From Corynebacterium minutissimum (GTDB lineage Bacteria > Actinomycetota > Actinomycetes > Mycobacteriales > Mycobacteriaceae): a DNA stretch of 64,000 nucleotides. The stretch spans positions 1,240,001-1,304,000 of the forward strand of contig NZ_CP069533.1 in the NCBI RefSeq assembly GCF_016889765.1, read 5' to 3'. Positions 24,208 to 32,661 of the stretch are shown here, piece after piece. The notes below the pieces were generated by a model that did not search any database, was not told the origin of the DNA, and worked only from the letters and a program-made list of their open reading frames with translations. Positions within the stretch are counted from its first letter, which is position 1. Every line of letters begins with the position of its first letter. Position numbers and translations under genes: made by a program.

Positions 24208-25187
24208 AGCGTCTCAGCCTTTTCAAGGATCTCCTTCGGCACCTCAATGCCCTGTGCCATTACTGCTTCCTCGTTGATGACGTAGGTGTACTCGGAGGCA
24301 GTCTCCACCGGGGTCTCAGCTGGGTCGGCACCGTCCTGGAGGATGCGCAAAGCCATCTCGCCGGTCTGGCGACCCAGCTCCTTGTAGTCGATGCCGATGG
24401 TGGCAGCGGCACCGCCTTCAACGGCGCCAGAATCTGCAGCGATGACCGGGATGGTCTTATCATTGGCAACCTTGATGAGGGAGGAAATGCCGGAAACCAC
24501 CATGTTGTCGGTAGGAATGTAGATGGCATCCACGTCACCCAGCGCCTCCACTGCCTGCGGAATCTCGGTCACGGAGGTGACAGTCTGAGACTTCACCTCG
24601 ATTCCCTTGGGCTTGGCAGCCTCAGTGAGCTGTTCCACCTGGACCTTGGAGTTGACCTCGGCCGAAGAGTAGACCACGCCAACGCTCTTGGCTTCCGGGA
24701 CGAGCTGGGTGATGAGCTCAACTTGCTCTTCAATAGGGGCAGCGTCGGAGGTACCAGTGACATTCTTTCCAGGCTTATCTACCGACTCCACAAGTTCTGC
24801 TTCGACGGGGTCCGTGACCGCGGTGAAAAGCAGCGGCTTGTCCTTAATGGACTTGCTCATGGCCTGGCCCGCTGGGGTAGCAATGGCTAGGTAGAGGTCG
24901 TGCTGCGCACTGGCCATTTGCTGCGAGATAGACACAGCGGTGGCTTGCTCACCATTGGCATTCTGGATGTCGAAATTCACGTCCACGCCAGCGTCCTCGA
25001 AGGCCGCCTGGAAACCTTCTGCCGCAGCATCCAGGGAGGGGTGCTGAACCAGTTGGTTGATACCGATGGAGTAGGAATCCCCACCTCCCGAATCGCCGCC
25101 GGCGCTATCCGACGATGACGAGCAGCCCACCAGGGCGGCAGCGCTCAGGGCGATGGCTGAGAGAGCAGCGGCAGTTTTAGAGAACAT
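24204..25187 (-). CDS. ABC substrate-binding lipoprotein, TrpX-like
   Basis: A 327-residue exported protein. It has a lipoprotein signal with ALVGCSSSS (lipobox Cys at 22), then a Gly/Ser-rich linker and a two-lobe periplasmic-binding fold of the ABC_sub_bind family (IGINQLVQHPSLDAAAEGF; KSVGVVYSSAEVNSKVQVEQL). Relatives in Firmicutes called TrpX are tied to tryptophan uptake by shared regulation. Here the operon is divergent from trpL-trpE, which supports tryptophan or another aromatic amino acid as substrate. I see no Trp-rich leader or attenuator on its own side. Confidence 0.82.
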   Translation of the reverse strand: MFSKTAAALSAIALSAAALVGCSSSSDSAGGDSGGGDSYSIGINQLVQHPSLDAAAEGFQAAFEDAGVDVNFDIQNANGEQATAVSISQQMASAQHDLYLAIATPAGQAMSKSIKDKPLLFTAVTDPVEAELVESVDKPGKNVTGTSDAAPIEEQVELITQLVPEAKSVGVVYSSAEVNSKVQVEQLTEAAKPKGIEVKSQTVTSVTEIPQAVEALGDVDAIYIPTDNMVVSGISSLIKVANDKTIPVIAADSGAVEGGAAATIGIDYKELGRQTGEMALRILQDGADPAETPVETASEYTYVINEEAVMAQGIEVPKEILEKAETL

Positions 25188-25467
25188 ATCGGTCCTTTTC
25201 TACTCAAGAGTGACAGTAGTGACCGTTATTAAATCCTTTCTCTACCTTTCTAACCAGCGGTTTTATGAACATTTTTCTCAGGCGGGGGTGTTCTTAGACC
25301 TCCAAAAGCTATAGCGCTACAGTTTTAGAGTCACACATCACACCCGCTAGCTGCATGTTTCCTACCTCACTGTCCACTCCTTAGGTGCGCACTGCCGTGA
25401 GACCACGGGGGTACCCCGATTTCCGTTTACCTGTACGGCGGAAGGTATTGGTGTTAAAGTCAGTGCT

Positions 25468-25506
25468 GTGAAGAACACATCTAACCTTTGGTGGTGGCGC
25501 GCGTAA
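25468..25506 (+). CDS. trpL: trp operon leader peptide
   Basis: GTG opens a 12-codon frame reading (M)KNTSNLWWWRA and stop, with three consecutive Trp codons at 25489-25497. Ribosome stalling here when Trp-tRNA is short would free the antiterminator pairing of GCGGGC (25510-25515) with GCCCGC (25541-25546) and stop the terminator at 25540-25560 from forming. Corynebacterium glutamicum has a similar WWW leader. No strong ribosome site is visible. Confidence 0.9.
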   Translation: MKNTSNLWWWRA

Positions 25507-25539
25507 CCCGCGGGCCTCGTTGTTCTCCCATCTTTTAGA

Positions 25540-25560
25540 AGCCCGCAGCTGCGGGCTTTT
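25540..25560 (+). terminator. trp attenuator
   Basis: The GC-rich hairpin AGCCCGC-AGCT-GCGGGCT is followed by TTTTCGGCGTTTTT, an intrinsic terminator 34 bp after the leader peptide stop. It is the regulated stop for trpEGDCFBA. Confidence 0.88.
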
Positions 25561-25622
25561 CGGCGTTTTTCTCTCCTCAGAGCTCGCGGCAGCACACAAA
25601 GCGTTAACGAAAGACACACATT

Positions 25623-27137
25623 ATGCCGTTGAAACATAAGCCGCACAGTGCACAGCGCACACTGGCCTACACCCCTGATGCCGCTGCGCTCTTTGATGCC
25701 CTCGCCACGCCACAGGATTCCCTGCTCTTAGAATCCGCGGACATTGAGACCAAGAAGAACCTCACCTGCATCGCCATCACCCAGGCAGCTCTGAAGGTAG
25801 TGTGCCGCGGCCAAGAGGTCACCGCCACCGCACTGACGCCCTCCGGACGCATTCTTATCGACGACCTCCGCGAGGACTTCCACTCACGCATCACGAAGGA
25901 TGCCGACGACAGCATCACCTTCCGCTTTGAGCTCTCCACCGAGCACGATGAGCGCGCCCGCTTGCGTGCCACCTCCACCGCTGATGTACTGCGGACGCTG
26001 CAGTTTAGCCGCCTCTACTCGGGGGAGATGCTGCCTTTCCTGGGCGGTGGTTTCGCCTTCGATTATGTCGACACCTTCGAGGAGCTCCCACCGGTTCCGG
26101 ATGGCCCGAACGAGTACCCGGATTATGAGTTTCTCGTCGCCGAGCACGTCCTCACCGTGGATCATTTAACCCAGACGGCGAAGATTGAGGGGTGGGGCGT
26201 CGATAAGCACGTGCTCGAAGAAGAACTCGACCGCGCTGCACGTACCGCACCCCTCACCCCAGCCTCACCCGCACCGCTGGGCACCGTCGCCGCGCGCGCC
26301 AACATCGATGACGCTGCTTTCCGACGCCACGTGGAACACCTCCAAGGCAACGTCCATGCTGGCGATATTTACCAGGTCGTGCCTTCCCGCGCGTTCAGTA
26401 TTGCGTGCCCCGATGCTTTCGCTGCCTACCGCACGCTGCGCGAGACCAACCCCTCGCCGTACATGTTCTACATTCGCGGTACCGACCACGAACTTTTTGG
26501 CGCCTCCCCGGAATCCAACCTCAAGTACACGGCCTCCGACCGGCAGGTGCAGCTCTATCCCGTCGCCGGCACCCGGCCGCGCGGAGCCACGCATGAGCTA
26601 GACATCCGCAACGAACTGGAGATGCGCACAGACTCGAAGGAGGTGGCCGAACACATCATGCTCGTGGACCTCGCGCGCAACGACCTCGCCCGCGTCGCGG
26701 TTCCCGGCACCCGCCACGTCGCCGAGCTGCTCCACGTGGACCGCTATTCCCGCGTCATGCACCTGGTCTCCCGCGTCGTGGCCACGCTGCACGAGGACTT
26801 CGACGCCCTCGATGCCTACCGCGCCTGCATGAACATGGGAACTCTTACGGGCGCACCGAAGCTGCGCGCAATGGAACTTATCCGCGAGACTGAAGGGACT
26901 CGCCGCGGCTCCTTCGGCGGCGCCATCGGCTACCTGCGCGGTGATGGCTCCATGGATAACTGCATTGTCATCCGTTCCGCCTACGTCAAAGATGGCACGG
27001 CCGTCGTCCAGGCGGGCGCCGGTGTCGTCCGCGATTCCGTCCCCCAGTCCGAGGCCGATGAGACGGTCCATAAGGCCTACGCGGTCCTCAGCGCCATCGC
27101 CCAGGCACACCACGCATCCTTGGAGGTCATCCGATGA
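25623..27137 (+). CDS. trpE: Anthranilate synthase component I
   Basis: A 504-residue TrpE that makes anthranilate from chorismate with ammonia from TrpG. Seen: LLESADIE near residues 33-40, the site where tryptophan feedback binds in the family, and the C-terminal chorismate domain with GDIYQVVPSR, ASPESNLKY, PVAGTRPRG, and EIxxG-type Mg site residues in DSKEVAEHIMLVDLARNDL. It is the first structural gene after the attenuator and overlaps trpG as ATGA. Confidence 0.95.
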   Translation: MPLKHKPHSAQRTLAYTPDAAALFDALATPQDSLLLESADIETKKNLTCIAITQAALKVVCRGQEVTATALTPSGRILIDDLREDFHSRITKDADDSITFRFELSTEHDERARLRATSTADVLRTLQFSRLYSGEMLPFLGGGFAFDYVDTFEELPPVPDGPNEYPDYEFLVAEHVLTVDHLTQTAKIEGWGVDKHVLEEELDRAARTAPLTPASPAPLGTVAARANIDDAAFRRHVEHLQGNVHAGDIYQVVPSRAFSIACPDAFAAYRTLRETNPSPYMFYIRGTDHELFGASPESNLKYTASDRQVQLYPVAGTRPRGATHELDIRNELEMRTDSKEVAEHIMLVDLARNDLARVAVPGTRHVAELLHVDRYSRVMHLVSRVVATLHEDFDALDAYRACMNMGTLTGAPKLRAMELIRETEGTRRGSFGGAIGYLRGDGSMDNCIVIRSAYVKDGTAVVQAGAGVVRDSVPQSEADETVHKAYAVLSAIAQAHHASLEVIR

Positions 27138-27778
27138 AACCCCACGTAGTCCTCATTGATAACCACGATTCCTTCGTCTACAACCTCGTCGATGCACTCG
27201 CCGGCTATGACACCACCGTCTTCCGTAACTCGGTCCCGGTGGAGGAGGTCCTCGCCGCTTCGCCCGACATCATTGTTCTTTCCCCCGGTCCCGGTCATCC
27301 CCGTGATGCCGGAACGATGATGCAGCTTATCGAGTCCTCCCTCGGCCGCATCCCCATCCTCGGCATTTGCCTGGGTTTCCAAGCCTTGCTGGATCACTTC
27401 GGCGGTACCGTCGAGCCGTGCGGCCCCGTCCACGGATCCTCCGTGCCTATGACCTTGACCAATGCTGGTGCGCGCCACCCAGTCTTTCAGGGCCTAGCCA
27501 TCGACTCCGAACCGGATAACCCCAACTACGTGGGCCGCCTCGTCCCCGTGGCGCGCTATCACTCCTTGGGCTGTGCCAACATCCCCGGCCAGATGCGAAG
27601 CCTGGCCGAAACCGACACCGACATCGGTCCGGTCACCATGGCGGCGGAGACTCTCGACGGTAGCGCCATTGGCCTCCAGTTCCATCCCGAGTCGCTCCTC
27701 ACGCCCACCGGACCAATCATGATTGAACGCTGTATCGAACAACTTTCATCCCGCCCCACAATGGAGGAGGTCAACTAA
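27134..27778 (+). CDS. trpG: Anthranilate synthase glutamine amidotransferase
   Basis: A 214-residue class I glutamine amidotransferase. Seen: oxyanion-loop LSPGPGHP near residues 52-59, nucleophile Cys in GICLGFQAL near 79, and the His-Glu pair in QFHPESLLTPTG near 182-184. It supplies ammonia to TrpE. It is not fused to trpD. Its TAA shares one base with the trpD ATG (TAATG), so the pair is coupled. Confidence 0.95.
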   Translation: MKPHVVLIDNHDSFVYNLVDALAGYDTTVFRNSVPVEEVLAASPDIIVLSPGPGHPRDAGTMMQLIESSLGRIPILGICLGFQALLDHFGGTVEPCGPVHGSSVPMTLTNAGARHPVFQGLAIDSEPDNPNYVGRLVPVARYHSLGCANIPGQMRSLAETDTDIGPVTMAAETLDGSAIGLQFHPESLLTPTGPIMIERCIEQLSSRPTMEEVN

Positions 27779-28815
27779 TGCCACATCATACGTCCCTAGA
27801 GACGCTTAAAGCCTATCTTGATATCTCCGAGCCCACCCTCGATGAAGCCATCGAGGTCTTCACTCCGCTGACGATGGGGGAGTATGACGATATCCATATC
27901 GCTGCTCTGCTGACTCACATCCGTACCCGCGGCGAAACTTTCGCCGACGTTGCCGGCGCCGCCCGTGCCTTCCTCCATGCCGGGCGCCCCTTCCCGGTCA
28001 CCGGAAAGGGCCTCATGGATACCGCGGGAACTGGCGGTGATGGTGCCAACACCATCAACGTCACCACCGGTGCCTCCCTCGTAGCCTCCGCCGGGGGAGT
28101 GAGGATGGTTAAGCACGGGAACCGCTCCGTCTCCTCCAAGTCCGGCTCCGCCGATGTCCTCGAAGCACTGGGCATCCCGCTCGACCTCGACCCCGACCGT
28201 GCCGTCCGCCAACTGGAGGCGTCGAACTTCACGTTCCTCTTTGCCCCGGCCTACAACCCGGCCGTTGCCCACGTGCAACCAGTGCGCAAAGGCTTGGGCA
28301 TTTCCACCATCTTCAATACCCTTGGGCCGTTGCTGAGCCCCGGCCGACCTGAAACTCAGATCATGGGCATTGCCAACCCCGCCCAAGGCCAGCTCATCGC
28401 GGAAGTGTTGAAGGAGCTCGGCCGCAGCCGCGCACTCGTATTCCACGGTGCTGGTACCGATGAAATCGCCGTACACGGAACCACCCAGGTGTGGGAGCTT
28501 CGCGACGGTACCATCAGCCACTACGAGCTCACGCCGGAAGCCCTCGGCATTTCCCGCCACGGACTCTCCGATCTCGCGGGCGGCAATGGAGAGGAGAATG
28601 CCCAAGCGCTCCGCGATATCTTCGCCGGCACCGGAAAACCTGCCCATCACGACGCCATCGCTGCTGCCGCGGGAGCCATGTTCTACCTCAATGGCACTAG
28701 CGACTCGATTTCCGAAGGTGTTTCCCACGCCAGCCAGCTCATCAAGGACGGCACCGTTGCCGCTTGGCTCACGAAGCACGAGGAGGCGAACTATGGCTCT
28801 GCCGACCGTGCTTGA
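27778..28815 (+). CDS. trpD: Anthranilate phosphoribosyltransferase
   Basis: A 345-residue enzyme joining anthranilate to PRPP. Seen: the PRPP loop DTAGTGGDGANTINVTT near residues 81-97, KHGNRSVSSKSGSADVLEALG near 111-131, and NPAQGQLIAEVL and GTDEI later. Length is normal. The last 23 bp overlap the start of trpCF, as expected for coupled translation. Confidence 0.95.
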   Translation: MPHHTSLETLKAYLDISEPTLDEAIEVFTPLTMGEYDDIHIAALLTHIRTRGETFADVAGAARAFLHAGRPFPVTGKGLMDTAGTGGDGANTINVTTGASLVASAGGVRMVKHGNRSVSSKSGSADVLEALGIPLDLDPDRAVRQLEASNFTFLFAPAYNPAVAHVQPVRKGLGISTIFNTLGPLLSPGRPETQIMGIANPAQGQLIAEVLKELGRSRALVFHGAGTDEIAVHGTTQVWELRDGTISHYELTPEALGISRHGLSDLAGGNGEENAQALRDIFAGTGKPAHHDAIAAAAGAMFYLNGTSDSISEGVSHASQLIKDGTVAAWLTKHEEANYGSADRA

Positions 28816-30175
28816 GGGGATCGTCGCCAAGCGCCGCACCCATCTCCCCGCCATCCGTGAGCGCCTTGCCCACGTGGATCTCGACGCCCTCCCGCGTTCC
28901 GAGCGCTCCTTCTATGATGCTCTCAACGGCACCAACCGCTTTATCATGGAGTGCAAGTCCGCCTCTCCTTCGCTGGGCCTTATCCGCTCCCACTACGAGC
29001 CGGGCACCATTGCGCGGATCTACTCACGCTATGCTTCCGCGATCTCCGTACTCTGTGAACCCGAGCGTTTCGGCGGCGACTACGACCACCTCCAAACCGT
29101 AGCCCTCTCAACCCACCTGCCGGTGCTGTGCAAGGACTTCATCATCGACCCCATCCAGGTCTATGCTGCGCGGTACTACGGCGCGGATGCCATCCTTCTC
29201 ATGATGTCCATCGTCGATGACGAGACGTACGGTGAACTCAAGCAGCTTGCCGACGCCCTCGGGCTCGACGTCCTCACCGAAGCCCTCACCGAGGAGGAAG
29301 TAGCCCGTGCAGTGGCCTTCGGCGTGGACGTCATCGGCATCAACAACCGAAACCTGCATGACCTCACGATTGACGTGGGCCGCACCGCACAACTGGCGCC
29401 CCTGGTTCCGGAAGGCAAGGTTGTTGTGTCCGAGTCCGGAATTCGCAACAACCACACCGTCCGCCAGCACGGCGCCCACGCCAACGCTTTCCTTGTCGGT
29501 TCGCACCTCACCGGGACACCCGACATCGACCGCGCCGCCCGCGAACTCGTCTTTGGCAGCAACAAAGTCTGCGGCCTCACCACCTGGTCCGCTGCGCAAA
29601 CCGCTCGCGCGGCCGGCACGGTGTACGGCGGGCTTATCTTCGAGGATGCCTCCCCGCGCAATGTTTCACGTGAAACCGCGCTTGACATTATCGCTCATGA
29701 ACCCGACCTCACCTATGTCGCGGTCTCCCGCCGAACCACCGGTTGGGAAGAGCTCGCCCTTGACGGCATTGACTGCTTCCAAATCCACGCGCCGTACCAA
29801 GGAAGCACAGACGCCGAGCGTGAACTCATCAACTCCGTCCGCGCGGTAGCGGGGGAGAGGCAGGTGTGGCGCGCCATCGACATGACCGCCCCACACGGCC
29901 CCAGTCTCGCCGCCGCGCTTGCCGACGCCGCCGATATCCTCATCCTCGATTCCGGCTCCGGAGGCACCGGAACCTCCTTCGACTGGTCGACCATCCCTGA
30001 CACCGTAAAGGAGAAATCACTGCTCGCCGGCGGACTCAACCCATCCAACCTCACCGAGGCACTCCGTGTCGGGACCGTCGGCCTCGACCTCAATTCGGGA
30101 CTCGAGATCAACGGCCGCAAGGACGCTGGCCTCATCGCCCAAGCCTTCAACCTTATTCGTCACTTTATGTATTAA
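28793..30175 (+). CDS. trpCF: Indole-3-glycerol-phosphate synthase fused to phosphoribosylanthranilate isomerase
   Basis: A 460-residue bifunctional enzyme. Residues about 1-250 are the TrpC half (MECKSASPSLG, LCKDFIID, TEALTEEE, GINNRNLHDL, VSESGI). Residues about 255-460 are the TrpF half (KVCGLTTW, GLIFEDASPRNVS, and the phosphate site LLAGGLNPSN). I chose ATG 28793 (MALPTVLEGI), which overlaps trpD. A parS site lies in the TrpF half, where it encodes VSRET; a parS in trpCF is also known in C. glutamicum, so the site is constrained twice. Confidence 0.95.
   Translation: MALPTVLEGIVAKRRTHLPAIRERLAHVDLDALPRSERSFYDALNGTNRFIMECKSASPSLGLIRSHYEPGTIARIYSRYASAISVLCEPERFGGDYDHLQTVALSTHLPVLCKDFIIDPIQVYAARYYGADAILLMMSIVDDETYGELKQLADALGLDVLTEALTEEEVARAVAFGVDVIGINNRNLHDLTIDVGRTAQLAPLVPEGKVVVSESGIRNNHTVRQHGAHANAFLVGSHLTGTPDIDRAARELVFGSNKVCGLTTWSAAQTARAAGTVYGGLIFEDASPRNVSRETALDIIAHEPDLTYVAVSRRTTGWEELALDGIDCFQIHAPYQGSTDAERELINSVRAVAGERQVWRAIDMTAPHGPSLAAALADAADILILDSGSGGTGTSFDWSTIPDTVKEKSLLAGGLNPSNLTEALRVGTVGLDLNSGLEINGRKDAGLIAQAFNLIRHFMY
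29663..29676. other. parS site 4, inside trpCF
   Basis: A perfect GTTTCACGTGAAAC within the coding sequence of the TrpF half. Confidence 0.88.
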
Positions 30176-30196
30176 CCCCCGACCCAAAGGACCATC

Positions 30197-31411
30197 ATGA
30201 CCACTCCACACGAATCCCGGGAGACACTTCTTCCCGCCTACTTTGGTGAGTTCGGCGGACAGTTTGTCCCCGAGTCGCTCATCCCTGCCCTCGACCAACT
30301 CGAGCAAGCCTTCGTCGATGCACAGAATGACCCCTCCTTCCGTGAGGAACTTTCTGGCTACCTCCGTGACTACCTCGGCCGCCCCACCCCTCTTACTGAG
30401 GCCACCAAACTTGGCGGCAAGGCACGCATCTTCCTTAAGCGCGAAGACCTGGTTCACGGCGGCGCCCACAAGACCAACCAAGTCATCGGCCAAGCCCTCC
30501 TGGCAAAGCGCATGGGCAAGACCCGCATCATTGCCGAAACCGGCGCTGGCCAACACGGAACCGCCACAGCCCTCGCCTGTGCGCTCCTCGATCTCGAGTG
30601 CGTCGTGTACATGGGCGCCAAGGACGTCGCCAGGCAGCAGCCCAATGTCTACCGCATGGAACTGATGGGCGCGAAGGTTATCCCCGTCGACTCCGGCTCG
30701 GGCACACTCAAGGACGCGGTGAACGAGGCCCTCCGTGATTGGACTGCCACCTTCCACGAGTCCCACTACCTCCTCGGTACCGCTGCGGGACCGCATCCAT
30801 TCCCGACGATCGTGCGCGAGTTCCACAAAGTGATCTCCGAAGAAGCCAAGGCCCAAATGATTGAACGCACGGGCGGGCTTCCCGACGTCGTCGTGGCCTG
30901 CGTCGGCGGCGGTTCCAATGCCATCGGCATGTTCGCGGATTTCATCGATGAGGAATCCGTTGAGCTCGTAGGCGCAGAGCCTGGGGGAGAGGGACTCGAT
31001 TCCGGCTGCCACGGCGCCACGATTAACAATGGCACCATCGGCATCCTCCACGGCGCACGTTCCTACCTCATGCGGAACTCTGAGGGCCAAGTGGAAGAAT
31101 CCTATTCCATCTCTGCCGGCCTCGACTATCCGGGCGTCGGCCCGCAGCACGCCCACCTTTCTCAGACGGGCCGCGCGACGTACGTCGGTATCACCGACGC
31201 CGAAGCCCTTGAAGCCTTCCAGCTCCTCAGTCGTCGCGAAGGAATCATCCCTGCTCTCGAGTCCTCCCATGCCCTGGCCTACGCCCTCAAGCGCAAGGAT
31301 GAAGACATCACCATCCTCGTCTCCCTGTCCGGCCGTGGCGACAAAGACATCGACCACGTCCGACGCACCCTCGACGAACAACCCGAACTCAAGCTCCCGG
31401 AGGATCACTAA
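30197..31411 (+). CDS. trpB: Tryptophan synthase beta subunit
   Basis: A 404-residue PLP enzyme condensing indole with serine. Seen: the N-terminal FGEFGGQFVPE, the PLP lysine in HGGAHKTNQ near residue 96, the GAGQHGTATA loop near 119-128, and the PLP phosphate-binding GGGSNAIG near 240-247. Length is normal. It is 21 bp after trpCF, and its TAA shares a base with the trpA ATG. Confidence 0.96.
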   Translation: MTTPHESRETLLPAYFGEFGGQFVPESLIPALDQLEQAFVDAQNDPSFREELSGYLRDYLGRPTPLTEATKLGGKARIFLKREDLVHGGAHKTNQVIGQALLAKRMGKTRIIAETGAGQHGTATALACALLDLECVVYMGAKDVARQQPNVYRMELMGAKVIPVDSGSGTLKDAVNEALRDWTATFHESHYLLGTAAGPHPFPTIVREFHKVISEEAKAQMIERTGGLPDVVVACVGGGSNAIGMFADFIDEESVELVGAEPGGEGLDSGCHGATINNGTIGILHGARSYLMRNSEGQVEESYSISAGLDYPGVGPQHAHLSQTGRATYVGITDAEALEAFQLLSRREGIIPALESSHALAYALKRKDEDITILVSLSGRGDKDIDHVRRTLDEQPELKLPEDH

Positions 31412-32238
31412 TGAGCCGCTACGAGAAACTCTTTTCCACACTAGCCTCGCGCAATGAAGGCGCATTTGTCCCCTTCATTATGCTTAGCGACCCCGACCCA
31501 GACACCGCCCTGACCATCGTCCGGGCAGCCGTCGCCGGTGGGGCCGACGCTCTGGAGCTCGGAGTACCATTCTCCGACCCGGTAGCCGACGGCCCCACCA
31601 TTCAGGCCTCACACATTCGCGCCCTCGCGGGAGGTGCCACTGTCGATTCCGCGCTTAGCCAAATCCGCGAGATTCGCGCTGAGTTTCCGGATCTTCCCAT
31701 CGGCATGCTCATTTACGGCAACGTGCCCTTCACCCGCGGCCTCGATACCTTTTACTCCGAGTTCCAAGAGGCAGGCGCCGACAGCATTTTGATTCCCGAC
31801 ATCCCCGTCCGCGAAGGCGCCCCCTTCGTCGCTGCTGCTGACAAGGCCGGTATTGACCCGATCTTCATCGCACCCGCACAAGCCTCCGAGCAGACCCTCG
31901 CCGGCGTAGCCAAATTTTCAAAGGGCTATATCTACGCCATCTCGCGCGATGGTGTCACCGGTACCGAGAAGGAGTCTGAGACCCAGGGGCTCGATGAGGT
32001 CGTCGCAAACGTCACTCGCTTTGGCGGTGCTCCCATTCTCTTGGGCTTCGGCATTTCCACGCCACAGCACGTCGCCGACGCGATTGCCGCTGGTGCCGTC
32101 GGCGCAATTACCGGTTCCGCCCTGACCAAAATCGTCGACGCACACCTCGACGACAACTGCAAACCAACGCCAGGGCTTTCCGACGCCGTCACCGCTTTCG
32201 TTTCCGACATGAAGGCCGCCACCAAACGCGCCGACTAG
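31411..32238 (+). CDS. trpA: Tryptophan synthase alpha subunit
   Basis: A 275-residue TIM-barrel lyase releasing indole from indole-3-glycerol phosphate. Catalytic Glu lies in ALELGVPFSDP near residue 50 and Asp in SILIPDIPVREG near 129; YAISRDGVTG and the phosphate-binding GFGIS are present. It is the last gene of the trp operon; a parS follows 50 bp downstream and no clear T-tract terminator is seen. Confidence 0.95.
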   Translation: MSRYEKLFSTLASRNEGAFVPFIMLSDPDPDTALTIVRAAVAGGADALELGVPFSDPVADGPTIQASHIRALAGGATVDSALSQIREIRAEFPDLPIGMLIYGNVPFTRGLDTFYSEFQEAGADSILIPDIPVREGAPFVAAADKAGIDPIFIAPAQASEQTLAGVAKFSKGYIYAISRDGVTGTEKESETQGLDEVVANVTRFGGAPILLGFGISTPQHVADAIAAGAVGAITGSALTKIVDAHLDDNCKPTPGLSDAVTAFVSDMKAATKRAD

Positions 32239-32288
32239 TACAACATTGCGCCTAAGGCCTCCTCTCCATCCGCTTGGAGCAGGGGGCC

Positions 32289-32302
32289 GTTTCACGTGAA
32301 AC
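32289..32302. other. parS site 5
   Basis: A perfect GTTTCACGTGAAAC in the gap after trpA. Confidence 0.88.
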
Positions 32303-32363
32303 ACTGCGCAACTGGTACATGGACATCTGCATCTGCCACTCGCTTGAGCAATCCTTTCTCCTA

Positions 32364-32631
32364 CCGTCGTCCCAGACGACGGTTCTCCGTTAAGCCACAT
32401 CGGTGAATCAGCGTGCCGCCTGCGTCGTCAGCGACGACGATCCGCATTTTCCTCTCCCCATATGGCGCCGCCACCTTTTCGTCGTCTATGGCGACGAAGA
32501 AGCTTTGTCCTAGGGCAGACAATCGTCCCGCCGGCGTCGTCGTTTCTAACGACGATAGGAAAAGCACCAACCCCAAGCCTCTGCATTCCGCCGGGATCCT
32601 AGCCACTCATCATCGTCGTCTAGTTCGACGA
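32364..32631. repeat. Array of five CGTCGT-N5-ACGACG hairpins at about 58-bp spacing
   Basis: The 423-bp gap between trpA and the HNH gene holds five short perfect or near-perfect stem-loops with 5-nt loops: 32364-32382, 32423-32439, 32478-32498, 32537-32555 and 32613-32631. Loop centres are 58, 57, 58 and 76 bp apart. Only the stem core is shared; loops and the DNA between differ, so this is not a simple tandem repeat or CRISPR. None has a T-tract. No protein gene is supported here. Confidence 0.75.
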
Positions 32632-32661
32632 ACAAGCCAGCCTCATCTTCGCACTAACCCT

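Noticed and set aside
32364..32631. CRISPR interpretation of the regularly spaced palindromes
   Set aside because: Repeats are only 17-21 bp with differing loops, the fifth spacing differs, and no cas genes are present.
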